From Trueperaceae bacterium (lineage in GTDB: Bacteria; Deinococcota; Deinococci; Deinococcales; Trueperaceae): a DNA stretch of 9,874 nucleotides. This document shows, in pieces, positions 1 to 6,473 of the stretch (within the stretch, counting starts at the first letter, position 1; every line of letters starts with the position of its first letter). Where the stretch lies: contig SLSM01000044.1 of NCBI GenBank assembly GCA_007130445.1, forward strand, positions 1 through 9,874, in the 5' to 3' direction. A model generated the notes under the pieces. It searched no databases and was not told the origin of the DNA. It was given only the letters and a program-made list of their open reading frames with translations. The position numbers were made by a program, and so were the translations under genes.

Positions 1-605
1 AGATGTACTTCCTGCCCGACATCTACGTCCCCTGCGAGGTGTGCAAGGGGGCGCGCTACAACCGCGAGACGCTCGAGGTGAAGATCCGCGCCAAGTCGAT
101 CGCCGACGTGCTCGCGATGACGGTCGACGAGGGGCTCGAGTTCTTCGAGCACATCCCGACGGTGGCGCGCAAGCTGCAGCTGATGAAGGACGTCGGCCTC
201 GGCTACATCCGCATCGGCCAGCCGTCGCCGACGCTGTCGGGCGGGGAGGCGCAGCGCGTGAAGCTGGCTTCTGAACTCGGCAAGCGCTCGACCGGCAAGA
301 CGCTCTACATCCTCGACGAGCCCACGACCGGTCTGCACTTCGAGGACACACGCAAGCTGCTCGACGTCTTGCACCGCCTGGTCGACGCGGGCAACACGCT
401 GCTGGTGATCGAGCACAACCTCGACGTGATCAAGACCGCGGACTGGGTGGTCGACCTCGGCCCGGACGGCGGCGCCCGTGGCGGCACGCTGGTCGCCGAG
501 GGCACGCCCGAGCACGTGGCCACCGTGGAGACGTCGTCGACCGGCCAGTACCTACGCCAGCTCGCGACGATCCGCGAGCGCCTGGAGCGGCTCCAGGTGG
601 CGTGA
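1..605 (+). CDS. uvrA: UvrA excinuclease ABC subunit A, C-terminal fragment (5' end outside window)
   Basis: This is the last 200 or so residues of UvrA, the ATP-dependent DNA damage-recognition subunit of the UvrABC nucleotide excision repair complex. UvrA is usually about 940-1000 residues, so most of the gene lies left of the window; the first complete codon is at position 3. Seen in the fragment (numbered from that codon): the second half of the C-terminal zinc finger (C11, C14 in CEVC), then RYNRETLEV, the ABC signature LSGGEAQRVKLASEL at 78-92, Walker B LYILDEPTTGLHF at 101-113, and the H-loop IEHN with H138. These are the diagnostic parts of the second ATPase domain and match E. coli UvrA closely from memory. 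The tail after GTPE is short and ends RLERLQVA before TGA. The next start codon is 22 nt downstream with no terminator visible between. Identification is near certain. Confidence 0.98.
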   Translation, partial: MYFLPDIYVPCEVCKGARYNRETLEVKIRAKSIADVLAMTVDEGLEFFEHIPTVARKLQLMKDVGLGYIRIGQPSPTLSGGEAQRVKLASELGKRSTGKTLYILDEPTTGLHFEDTRKLLDVLHRLVDAGNTLLVIEHNLDVIKTADWVVDLGPDGGARGGTLVAEGTPEHVATVETSSTGQYLRQLATIRERLERLQVA

Positions 606-615
606 GGCGGCGGTG

Positions 616-621
616 TACCAT
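616..621 (+). promoter_or_regulatory. Candidate -10 box (TACCAT) for a leaderless mRNA
   Basis: TACCAT fits TAnnnT and is followed by exactly 6 nt and then the GTG at 628, so transcription would begin at or next to the start codon. No convincing -35 is visible. The same box-to-start geometry recurs at three other genes in the window, which is the main support. Confidence 0.5.
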
Positions 622-627
622 GCGCTC

Positions 628-1185
628 GTGATCCGGACCGCCCCCGACCCGCAGCGCGTGATCGTCGGCACCTTCTTGGTCCTGGCGGCCGTGGTGTTCG
701 CCGTCGCACCGATCCCGCTGCCGATGCGCAGCGCGGGCATCGTGCTGATGGCGTACCTCGCCTTCGGCGTGGGCGGCATGCCGTTCGCGTACCTGACGGC
801 GCTGCTCGCGCCGCCCGTCGGGCTGATCGCGGGTGACGCGCAGTGGCTCGTGATGCTCCCGATCATCCTGAGCGGCAACCTGTTGGGCATGCTCGCGCTC
901 GAGTTCGCATGGCGCTACCCGGCCCTGCTGCTGTCGCCGCTGCTGCTCGTGACGCCCGCGGCGTTCGTCCAAGTCGCGACGCAGCGCGAGCTGTTCGCCG
1001 TCGCGTTGCCGTGGGACGACGCCCGTGGCGCGTGGTTGACGCTCCATGCCCTCGTGGCGGTGCTGGGCGTGCTGAGCGCCTTCGTGATGGATCGCATGCG
1101 CGAGCGCCATGCAGCGGCTCTGGCCCCCGAGGCAGGCCAGCGCGCCAGCGGCCCGCGAGCGACGCCGGCGCGGCGCCGCGCCTGA
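628..1185 (+). CDS. Hypothetical multi-pass membrane protein
   Basis: I do not recognise a named family. The 185-residue product is strongly hydrophobic, with about five or six likely membrane segments: roughly residues 11-30, 35-55, 56-68 (short), 72-95, 97-115 and 135-155. Between them are GVGGMPFAYLTALLAPPVG at 47-65 and LEFAWRYPA at 91-99. The C-terminal 30 residues (from MRERHAAA) are Ala/Arg/Pro-rich and probably cytosolic. GTG 628 is chosen as start because a TACCAT box ends 6 nt upstream. GTG 613 is in frame and has GAGGCGG just before it, so it remains possible; the in-frame ATG at 478 lies deep inside uvrA and gives an Arg-rich non-natural N-terminus. It follows uvrA by 22 nt and is followed almost at once by a second membrane-protein gene. 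No catalytic motif is visible, so the role is unknown. Confidence 0.75.
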   Translation: MIRTAPDPQRVIVGTFLVLAAVVFAVAPIPLPMRSAGIVLMAYLAFGVGGMPFAYLTALLAPPVGLIAGDAQWLVMLPIILSGNLLGMLALEFAWRYPALLLSPLLLVTPAAFVQVATQRELFAVALPWDDARGAWLTLHALVAVLGVLSAFVMDRMRERHAAALAPEAGQRASGPRATPARRRA

Positions 1186-1186
1186 C

Positions 1187-2104
1187 GTGGGGCCGAGGGT
1201 ACGCGGCCTCGCCGAAGCGGCGGCGAGCCACCCCGCCGGTGCCTTCGGCCTCGCCTTGTTGCGCCGCTACCGCGACAGCAACGTCGCGATGCTCGCGGCG
1301 GCGTTGGCGTACTACGCCGCCTTCTCGCTGGGACCGTTGCTGCTCCTGCTCGGTGGCTGGCTCGGCGTGGTGCTGCGCGGCCGACCGGAGCTCGCCGAGC
1401 CCTATCGTGAGGCGCTCGAGACCCTGGTCATCCAGGTCTTCCCACTGACCGACGACGCGGCGGTGCTCGTGCAGCAGAGCGTCGACTCCATCGTCCAGCA
1501 GCTGGGCGAGGGGGCGCTCTTGCGCACGGTCGCCTCGCTGCTCGTGTTGCTGTGGGCGGCGAGCAACTTCTTCGCGTCGCTCCAGTTGGCGTTCGAGCGG
1601 ATCTTCGCCGTCGAGATCCAGCGGGGCTTCCTGCGCAACCGCCTGGTCGCGATCCTCCTCGTGTTGGGCGTCGCGGCGTTCGTGGCGGTCGAGGTCGTGG
1701 GGGCGACGATCGGCGACGCCGCGGGGCAGCTGTGGTCGGGCGCGACCGATCGGTTGGCAGCGTTCGGCGTGCTCCTACCGCAGTGGCGCCTGCCGGCGGC
1801 CTTCAGCCCGTTGCGCCTGGCCGTCGGCGTCGGCGTGCTCACGCTCGCGTTCCGCTGGCTCCCGCGGCAACACTCCGATTGGCTGAGCGCGCTCATCGCC
1901 GGCGTGTTCGGCGCAGTGGCGCTCGCTGCGCTGCGCCAGGCGTTGGTGATCGGCTTCAGCGTGGAGCGGATCAACCTCATCTACGGGGTGGTGACGGGTG
2001 TGGTGGTGCTGCTGCTGTGGCTCTACCTGGCGATGCTCGTGGTCCTGGTCGCCGCGACGTTGGCCGCCGAACTCGCCCGGCGACGCGCTAGCATGAGGTC
2101 GTGA
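1187..2104 (+). CDS. YihY/BrkB-family inner membrane protein
   Basis: This encodes a roughly 305-residue integral membrane protein of the YihY/virulence factor BrkB family, formerly mis-assigned as RNase BN. The molecular function is not established; a transport or envelope role is often inferred. Seen: the family's N-terminal block RYRDSNVAMLAAALAYYAAF followed by SLGPLLLLLGGW, about six membrane spans, RWLPRQHSDW before the fifth span, and the C-terminal hallmark YGVVTGVVVLLLWLYLAML running into an AAELA end. The start is uncertain. GTG 1187 leaves a 1-nt gap after the previous stop, while in-frame ATG 1109 would add 26 Arg/Ala-rich residues and overlap the previous gene by 77 nt. Neither has a good Shine-Dalgarno sequence. 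Its last codons (AGC ATG AGG TCG TGA) contain the TAGCAT box for the next gene, and its TGA overlaps that gene's GTG. Confidence 0.9.
   Translation: MGPRVRGLAEAAASHPAGAFGLALLRRYRDSNVAMLAAALAYYAAFSLGPLLLLLGGWLGVVLRGRPELAEPYREALETLVIQVFPLTDDAAVLVQQSVDSIVQQLGEGALLRTVASLLVLLWAASNFFASLQLAFERIFAVEIQRGFLRNRLVAILLVLGVAAFVAVEVVGATIGDAAGQLWSGATDRLAAFGVLLPQWRLPAAFSPLRLAVGVGVLTLAFRWLPRQHSDWLSALIAGVFGAVALAALRQALVIGFSVERINLIYGVVTGVVVLLLWLYLAMLVVLVAATLAAELARRRASMRS
2089..2094 (+). promoter_or_regulatory. Candidate -10 box (TAGCAT) for the leaderless acyltransferase mRNA
   Basis: TAGCAT lies in the last codons of the YihY-family gene and is followed by exactly 6 nt (GAGGTC) and the GTG at 2101. The GAGG in that spacer is too close to the GTG to act as a normal Shine-Dalgarno. 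No clear -35 is seen. An identical hexamer with identical spacing precedes the gene starting at 7912. Confidence 0.55.
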
Positions 2105-2745
2105 GTCGGCCTCCAGGCGTTCCCCTCGTCCCGCACGGCCCGTGGCTCTATCGCCTCGGCTTCGCGCTCGGCAAGGCGCTCGTCAGCGTCGCCTTCGGCC
2201 TGCGCGTCGTCGACGTCGAGCACGTCCCGCTCGACGGCCCCTGCGTCATCGCGTCGAACCACGACTCCGGCTGGGATCCGCTCGTGGTCGGTGTGTCGAT
2301 GCCGCGCTTCGTGCAGTACATGGCGAAGCGGGAGCTGTTCTCGAACCGCCTGGTGGTGTGGGCGTTGCACGGCGTCGGCACCTTCCCGGTGGATCGCGGC
2401 AAGAACGACATCGGCGCCGTCAAGGAGGCGCTCAGGCGCCTCCAGGCGGGCGGTGCCGTGGGCGTGTTCTTCGAGGGCACCCGCAAGGCCGAGGCGAAGG
2501 CCGCGATGGGTGGCGCCGCCTACCTGGCGCAGCGCAGCGGCGGCGCCCTGGTGCCGGCGGCCATCTGGCGTGAGGGGCGTCGCTTCCACGTCCGGTTCGG
2601 CGAGCCGCTGCGCGCCGTCGGCCGCTCACGCGACGAGACCGCCGAGTTGACCGCCGCGCTCACCGAGCGGGTGCGGGCGCTGCTGGGCGAGCGTGGCAGC
2701 GTCGGGCGACCGGTGTCTGCGGACGACGGCGCACACCACGGCTGA
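2101..2745 (+). CDS. plsC: 1-acyl-sn-glycerol-3-phosphate acyltransferase family protein
   Basis: This 214-residue protein belongs to the PlsC-like lysophospholipid acyltransferases, which transfer an acyl chain to lysophosphatidic acid (or a related lysolipid) to make phosphatidic acid at the inner membrane. All four family blocks are visible: the catalytic HxxxxD as NHDSGWD (H54, D59), FPVDRG at 95-100, FFEGTR at 123-128 (usual form FPEGTR), and VPAAI at 151-155. A hydrophobic N-terminal stretch (about 15-35) could dip into the membrane. The length suits the short single-domain class. Exact substrate cannot be read from sequence, so plsC is the family symbol. GTG 2101 is the only start that fits the TAGCAT box 6 nt upstream, and it overlaps the previous stop. 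The last 20 residues are poorly conserved in character. An independent promoter inside the preceding gene suggests it can be expressed apart from it. Confidence 0.9.
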   Translation: MSRPPGVPLVPHGPWLYRLGFALGKALVSVAFGLRVVDVEHVPLDGPCVIASNHDSGWDPLVVGVSMPRFVQYMAKRELFSNRLVVWALHGVGTFPVDRGKNDIGAVKEALRRLQAGGAVGVFFEGTRKAEAKAAMGGAAYLAQRSGGALVPAAIWREGRRFHVRFGEPLRAVGRSRDETAELTAALTERVRALLGERGSVGRPVSADDGAHHG

Positions 2746-2752
2746 GTCCACG

Positions 2753-2860
2753 AACGCCGTTCAGGACGTCACCCGATGTGGGCACATGCCAGCGCACCTC
2801 GAGAAACGCCGTGGTGCACGCGCAACGCTTGTGGGAAACCCGATAAACGCCGTCGTGCAC
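2753..2860 (+). repeat. Three phased AACGCCGT direct repeats upstream of the HU promoter
   Basis: AACGCCGT occurs at 2753-2760, 2805-2812 and 2846-2853. The last two are extended: AAACGCCGTGGTGCAC at 2804-2819 and AAACGCCGTCGTGCAC at 2845-2860, matching at 15 of 16 bases. The spacings of 52 and 41 bp are close to five and four helical turns, so all three copies would face the same side of the DNA. The last copy abuts the -35 at 2861. This fits a set of binding sites for one regulator, but the protein is unknown. The rest of the 178-nt gap shows only a weak 6-bp inverted repeat (2726-2731/2755-2760) that is not a convincing terminator. Confidence 0.6.
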
Positions 2861-2889
2861 TTGCCTTGCGCATGGTCGCGTGCTAGATT
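2861..2889 (+). promoter_or_regulatory. HU gene promoter: TTGCCT - 17 nt - TAGATT
   Basis: TTGCCT at 2861-2866 and TAGATT at 2884-2889 are separated by 17 nt, and TGC directly before the -10 makes it an extended -10. This is the best sigma-70-type promoter in the window. It predicts a transcript start near 2896 and a leader of about 28 nt carrying the Shine-Dalgarno AGGAGG at 2912-2917. Confidence 0.75.
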
Positions 2890-2923
2890 GCCCGCAAGCA
2901 ACATGCTGTTGAGGAGGAGTCTG

Positions 2924-3217
2924 ATGGCGAAACTGAAGACCGTGTCCAAGGCCGATCTCGTCGACACCGTCGCCGATGCGACGGGGATGAAGAAGAAGGA
3001 CGTCAAGGAAGTCGTCGACACGATGCTGTCGCAGGTGAGCAAGCACCTCGACGACGGCACCAAGGTGCAGTTGACGGGTTTCGGCACCTTCGAGGTCCGC
3101 AAGCGCAAGGCCCGCACGGGCGTCAAGCCGGGGACCACCGAGAAGATCAAGATCCCCGCGAGCAAGTACCCCGCATTCAAGCCTGGCAAGAGCCTCAAGG
3201 AGCAGGTCAAGAAGTAG
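2924..3217 (+). CDS. hup: HU family DNA-binding protein
   Basis: HU is a small, dimeric, basic nucleoid protein that bends DNA without strong sequence preference and assists replication, recombination and repair. The 97-residue product has the standard order: N-terminal helices (SKADLVDTVADATGMKKKDV), the GFGTFEVRKRKARTG signature at 52-66, the DNA-intercalating tip K68-P69-G70, and the basic C-terminus YPAFKPGKSLKEQVKK. From memory it is very close to Thermus HU through the arm and C-terminus, which is the best lineage clue here. ATG 2924 is chosen because AGGAGG ends 6 nt upstream and an HU-type N-terminus starts exactly there; an upstream in-frame ATG at 2693 would run through the promoter. 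Frequent AAG and CTC/GTC codons and the strong promoter suggest high expression. A GC-rich hairpin follows the stop, so it is probably transcribed alone. Confidence 0.97.
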   Translation: MAKLKTVSKADLVDTVADATGMKKKDVKEVVDTMLSQVSKHLDDGTKVQLTGFGTFEVRKRKARTGVKPGTTEKIKIPASKYPAFKPGKSLKEQVKK

Positions 3218-3255
3218 CGCGCGACCGGTCTTCTGATCGCATCGCCCGACCCACA

Positions 3256-3283
3256 CGTGGGCGGCCCCTCGGGGTCGCCCACG
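3256..3283 (+). terminator. GC-rich terminator hairpin after HU
   Basis: CGTGGGCG at 3256-3263 pairs with CGCCCACG at 3276-3283. The stem continues through a G-U wobble (3264/3275) and three or four C-G pairs to a CTCG loop. It lies 38 nt after the HU stop. The following GTTGGTGT is only moderately T-rich, so it is a likely but imperfect intrinsic terminator. It separates HU from the serine dehydratase genes. Confidence 0.65.
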
Positions 3284-3339
3284 CCCCGTTGGTGTCGGCG
3301 GGGCCAGGGCGCCACACGCGCACGAAGCGGTGCGGCCGG

Positions 3340-3345
3340 TACACT
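3340..3345 (+). promoter_or_regulatory. Candidate -10 box (TACACT) for sdaAB
   Basis: TACACT is followed by 8 nt and the GTG at 3354, so the transcript would be leaderless or nearly so. There is no Shine-Dalgarno in that gap. The spacing is 2 nt longer than the 6 nt seen at the other leaderless candidates in this window. No clear -35 is visible. Confidence 0.5.
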
Positions 3346-3353
3346 GCCGCATC

Positions 3354-4082
3354 GTGAGCCTCCTCGACGTCATCGGTCCGGTCATGGTCGGACCCTCCTC
3401 CAGCCACACCGCGGGCGCGTGCCGCCTGGCCCTGCTCGCCCGACACGCGTTCGGGTACGAGCCCTCGCGGGCCCGCTTCGTGTTGCACGGTTCGTTCGCC
3501 AAGACGGCGCGCGGCCACGGCACCGACCTGGCGCTCGTCGCCGGGGCGCTCGGCGCCGCGCCCGACGATGCACGCATCCCCATGGCGTTCGCCGAGGCCG
3601 AACGCGCCGGTCTCGCCGTCTCGTTCGAGACGGCCGACCTCGGCGACGTGCATCCGAACTCCGTGCGCATCGAGGTGCACGGCCCAGACGCCGCAGGCGC
3701 CGAACGCACGCTGACGCTGCAGGGCTCGAGCCTCGGAGGTGGCATCGTGCGCGTGTTCGAGCTCGACGGATTCCGCATCGAGTTCAGCGGCGCCGCGCCG
3801 ACGTTGCTGGTCCGACACGTCGACACGCCGGGCGTGATCGCGCGAGTCACACGCGTGATCGCCGACGACGAGGTCAACGTCGCGGCGCTCTACTGCGCAC
3901 GCAAGCGCCGGGGCGGCGAGGCGATGATGGCGGTCGAGTGCGACCGGGCGATCACGCCCGTCGCCGCCGCGTACCTGCTCCACCTGAGCGCGATCACGTG
4001 GCTGCGCCAGGTACCGGCCGTGATGAGTGCGAGCAGCGACGGCAGCCACATCGCAAGCGCGACGGCGGAGGTCGTGCCGTGA
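3354..4082 (+). CDS. sdaAB: L-serine ammonia-lyase, iron-sulfur-dependent, beta subunit
   Basis: This is the beta subunit of the [4Fe-4S] L-serine dehydratase, which converts L-serine to pyruvate and ammonia in the cytoplasm. The 242-residue protein starts with the family hallmark SLLDVIGPVMVGPSSSHTAG at 2-21, followed by GHGTD at 54-58 and SSLGGGIVRVFELDG at 125-139. A C-terminal ACT domain (about 151-220: LLVRHVDTPGVIARVTRVIA and a second repeat strand MMAVECDRAI) is thought to bind serine as regulator. GTG 3354 is chosen because TACACT lies 8 nt upstream and the family motif begins almost immediately; the in-frame ATG at 3330 lies upstream of the box. It overlaps sdaAA by 4 nt (GTGA), and both subunits are needed for the enzyme. 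The two-gene form is typical of Bacillota and Deinococcota, unlike the fused E. coli SdaA. Confidence 0.95.
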   Translation: MSLLDVIGPVMVGPSSSHTAGACRLALLARHAFGYEPSRARFVLHGSFAKTARGHGTDLALVAGALGAAPDDARIPMAFAEAERAGLAVSFETADLGDVHPNSVRIEVHGPDAAGAERTLTLQGSSLGGGIVRVFELDGFRIEFSGAAPTLLVRHVDTPGVIARVTRVIADDEVNVAALYCARKRRGGEAMMAVECDRAITPVAAAYLLHLSAITWLRQVPAVMSASSDGSHIASATAEVVP

Positions 4083-4918
4083 CGTTGGCCGATCTGGCCG
4101 CCGCCCGAGGACCTGCGAGCGCGGCCGTGCTGGCCGACCAGGGCCTGTCCGAGGGCGAGCGCACGGCGCTCCTGAACGGGATGCGCGGACGGCTCGGCGA
4201 GATGCGCGATTCGATCGCGAGGGGGCTCTCCAGCGATGCCAAGAGCCGCACCGGGATGGTCGGCTGGAACGCGAAGGGGTTGTGGGATGCGCCCGACGCG
4301 CTGTCGTCGCCGCTCCTGAAGCGCGTGCAGGCGTACGCCATGGCGGTGAACGAAGAGAACGCGCGCATGGGTCGGATCGTGGCGGCGCCGACCGCCGGCA
4401 GCGCCGGCACCGTCCCCGGTGCGCTCATCGGCGTGGGAGACCATCTCGACCTCGACGACGACGCGCTGCTGCTGCCGCTGGTGCTCGCCGCCGGCATCGG
4501 CGAGGTGATCTCGAAGACGATGTTCATCGCGGGTTCGACCGGGGGTTGTCAGGCGGAGATCGGCTCGAGCGCGGCGATGGCCGCGGCGGCCGTGACGGAG
4601 ATGCTCGGTGGCGACGCCGAGGCGTCCGTGCACGCGGCGGCCATGGCGCTGATGAACACGATCGGCCTCGTGTGCGATCCGGTCGGCGGCTACGTCGAGG
4701 TGCCGTGCGTGTCGCGCAACGCCTTCTTCGCGGTGCACGCCGTGTCGAGCGCGCAGCTCGCCCTCGCCGGTCTGCGGTCGGTGATCCCGCCCGACGAGGT
4801 CGTGCAGGCGATGGCGTCGGTCGGTCGGATGCTGCCGCCGGAGCTGCGCGAGACGGGCGAGGGGGGCATCGCCGACACCCCGACGGGGCGTCGGATCGCG
4901 CTGGAGATGGCGCGCTAG
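4079..4918 (+). CDS. sdaAA: L-serine ammonia-lyase, iron-sulfur-dependent, alpha subunit
   Basis: This is the catalytic, iron-sulfur-carrying subunit of L-serine dehydratase and the partner of the preceding gene. The 279-residue protein contains NEENARMGRIVAAPTAGSAG at 91-110, a family signature, and three conserved cysteines that fit the cluster ligands: C157 (STGGCQAEIG), C199 (GLVCDPVGG) and C210 (VEVPC). The fourth iron is presumably free to bind substrate, as in aconitase-like dehydratases. The length is normal for the subunit. GTG 4079 shares GTGA with the sdaAB stop and has a strong Shine-Dalgarno, GGAGGT at 4067-4072, 6 nt before it, so translational coupling and equal subunit supply are likely. 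No promoter of its own is seen. Downstream (4922-4927/4942-4947) there is a weak 6-bp inverted repeat without a T-tract, so a terminator is not clear. Confidence 0.96.
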   Translation: MTLADLAAARGPASAAVLADQGLSEGERTALLNGMRGRLGEMRDSIARGLSSDAKSRTGMVGWNAKGLWDAPDALSSPLLKRVQAYAMAVNEENARMGRIVAAPTAGSAGTVPGALIGVGDHLDLDDDALLLPLVLAAGIGEVISKTMFIAGSTGGCQAEIGSSAAMAAAAVTEMLGGDAEASVHAAAMALMNTIGLVCDPVGGYVEVPCVSRNAFFAVHAVSSAQLALAGLRSVIPPDEVVQAMASVGRMLPPELRETGEGGIADTPTGRRIALEMAR

Positions 4919-5020
4919 TCGCGGTCGGCGACGACGGTCCACGACCGACACGCGCGCGAGTCCCCTTCGACACGATCGCGACGGGTACCTCGGTGGGTTC
5001 GGTGGGCTGGCCTACGGTCG

Positions 5021-5071
5021 CTCGTGAAAGATAGCTTATGCTTTTCTTCACGAGGGACATTCGTCCCGACT
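5021..5071 (+). promoter_or_regulatory. Promoter and 5' hairpin leader of the first flavoprotein gene
   Basis: TATGCT at 5037-5042 fits a -10 box; a TAGCTT at 5032-5037 is an overlapping alternative. A T-rich stretch and then CACGAGGGAC at 5049-5058, loop ATTC, and GTCCC at 5063-5067 follow, giving a 5-bp hairpin. If the transcript starts about 7 nt after the -10 (near A5050), the hairpin sits at the very 5' end of the mRNA. The same arrangement precedes the second flavoprotein gene at 6528-6560. In addition, a perfect 8-bp inverted repeat (CTCGTGAA at 5021-5028, TTCACGAG at 5047-5054) flanks the -10 and could be an operator. The rest of the 185-nt gap back to sdaAA shows nothing else clear. 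Confidence 0.55.
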
Positions 5072-5103
5072 CCCCCCCCGCTTCATGCCTGGAGGCACCC
5101 CGT

Positions 5104-6456
5104 ATGCCCACGCCCACACAACCGCACCACATCGTCGTCGTCGGCGCCGGCTTCGGCGGCCTCGCAGCGACCCGTGCACTCGCCCGCGCCGACGTCCGCA
5201 TCACGGTCGTCGACCAGCGCAACACCCAGACCTTCCAACCCCTCCTCTACCAGGTGGCGACCACCACGCTGGCGGCCGACGACGTCGCCGCGGACGTGCG
5301 CGGGCTGCTGCGCCGGCAACGGAACGTCCGCGTCCGCATGGGCCGCGTCTCCGGCATCGACCTCGCTGGCAAGACGGTGCACCTCGACGACGGAGCCGAC
5401 CTCACCTTCGACAGCCTGGTGCTCGCCGCCGGCACGGTCTCGAACGACTTCGGGATCAGCGGGGTCGAAGCGCACGGCTTCGCCCTCAAGAGCGTCGACG
5501 ACGCGACCCTGTTGCGCAACCACGTCCTGCGCCAGATCGAGGAGGCCGCCGCCGCCCCGGGCCGGGCGAGCGCCGGGCGCCTCACGTTCGTGGTCGCCGG
5601 AGCGGGACCCACCGGCGTCGAGATGGCCGGCGCGCTGAGCGAACTGCTGAGCCACGCCCGCGCCGACGTGCCCGAGTTGGCCGACGTGCCCGCTCGCATC
5701 GTCCTCGTGGAACCGACGGGCACCGTGCTGCCCCCATACGCGCCGGCCACGCAGGCGTACACCGAGCGCGCCTTGCTCGAGCGCGGCGTCGAGCTGCGCC
5801 TGGACGCGTCGGTGCGCGCCGTCGATGCCGACTCCGTGACGCTGGACGACGGCGAGGTCATCGCCAGCCGCACCCTGGTGTGGGCCGGCGGCGTCCGTGC
5901 CCACCCACTCGCGGCGGCACTCGGGGTACCGCTGACGCGCGGGGCGCGCGTACCGGTCACCGACCAACTCCACCTCGCCTCGCATCCGGACGTGTTCGTG
6001 ATCGGCGACATGGCGGGGCCGGCGGGAGACGGTGCCGCGCTGCCACAGGTGGCCCAGGTGGCCATCCAGATGGGTGCGCACACGGCCCGCGTGATCCGCG
6101 CCCGTCTGCGCGGGCGGACCGTGCCCGCGTTCCGCTACAGCGACCGGGGGCAGATGGCCATCATCGGCCGCGGCGCGGGCGTGGCCGAGCTCGCGCGCAG
6201 CATGGGCGGCGCTCGCATCCGAGGCCCGCTCGGCTGGCTCGCCTGGTTGGCGCTGCACCTCGTCTATCTCCCGGGTGCGCAGAACCGCGCGCAGGTGCTG
6301 GTGCGCTGGCTGACGGGCCTCGTGTCTCCGCGCGGCTCCGCGCGCTCGATCCTGGAGCCGAGTCGTGGCGTCGCGCGGGCCGACCTCCCGATCGACATCG
6401 CCGCGATCGACGCCGCGCACCGCCGGCGCCACGAAGGCTGGCACCGAGCGGCCTGA
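5104..6456 (+). CDS. Type II NADH dehydrogenase-like NAD(P)/FAD-dependent oxidoreductase (copy 1)
   Basis: The product resembles NDH-2, a monotopic flavoprotein on the inner face of the membrane that passes electrons from NADH to quinone without pumping protons. In its 450 residues, FAD binds at GAGFGG (14-19). NTQTFQPLLYQVATTTL at 41-57 is the family's FQPLLYQVAT block. The NADH Rossmann site is AGAGPTGVEMAGALSEL at 165-181. VFVIGDMAG at 298-305 is the second FAD contact, and PQVAQVAIQMG at 314-324 is the quinone-side AQxAxQ motif. The C-terminal hydrophobic/amphipathic part (GPLGWLAWLALHLVYLPG) suits membrane attachment. ATG 5104 is chosen because GGAGG at 5091-5095 lies 8 nt upstream. The in-frame ATG at 5038 lies inside the promoter/leader element. 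Unlike copy 2 it has NTQTF where NYHTF/NHHLF is usual, so substrate or acceptor could differ. A sulfide:quinone or other quinone reductase is a less likely alternative. Confidence 0.9.
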   Translation: MPTPTQPHHIVVVGAGFGGLAATRALARADVRITVVDQRNTQTFQPLLYQVATTTLAADDVAADVRGLLRRQRNVRVRMGRVSGIDLAGKTVHLDDGADLTFDSLVLAAGTVSNDFGISGVEAHGFALKSVDDATLLRNHVLRQIEEAAAAPGRASAGRLTFVVAGAGPTGVEMAGALSELLSHARADVPELADVPARIVLVEPTGTVLPPYAPATQAYTERALLERGVELRLDASVRAVDADSVTLDDGEVIASRTLVWAGGVRAHPLAAALGVPLTRGARVPVTDQLHLASHPDVFVIGDMAGPAGDGAALPQVAQVAIQMGAHTARVIRARLRGRTVPAFRYSDRGQMAIIGRGAGVAELARSMGGARIRGPLGWLAWLALHLVYLPGAQNRAQVLVRWLTGLVSPRGSARSILEPSRGVARADLPIDIAAIDAAHRRRHEGWHRAA

Positions 6457-6473
6457 GCGGCCGCGGCGACACC

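Noticed and set aside
430..1110. Long minus-strand open frames opposite uvrA and the membrane-protein gene, and similar long antisense frames elsewhere (2660-4049, 5083-8035).
   Set aside because: They are shadows of GC-rich coding on the other strand: rich in Arg/Ala/His/Pro, with no domain motifs, and overlapping confidently identified genes.
1109..1186. ATG 1109 as the start of the YihY-family gene.
   Set aside because: It would overlap the preceding gene by 77 nt and add an Arg/Ala-rich stretch with no family character. It cannot be excluded, since GTG 1187 also lacks a good ribosome site.
2726..2760. ACGGCG/CGCCGT inverted repeat as a terminator after the acyltransferase gene.
   Set aside because: Only 6 bp with a 23-nt loop and no T-tract, and its right arm is one of the AACGCCGT repeats, which is a better explanation.
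4922..4947. CGGTCG/CGACCG hairpin as a terminator after sdaAA.
   Set aside because: A 6-bp stem with a 14-nt loop and no T-run is expected by chance in sequence this GC-rich.
5049..5067. The shared leader hairpin as a T-box or a known riboswitch.
   Set aside because: The leader is only about 50 nt, lacks the T-box consensus and specifier region, and does not match any riboswitch core I can recall.
5038..5103. ATG 5038 as the start of the first flavoprotein gene.
   Set aside because: It falls in the likely -10 box and has no Shine-Dalgarno. ATG 5104 has GGAGG 8 nt upstream and gives the normal NDH-2 N-terminus.
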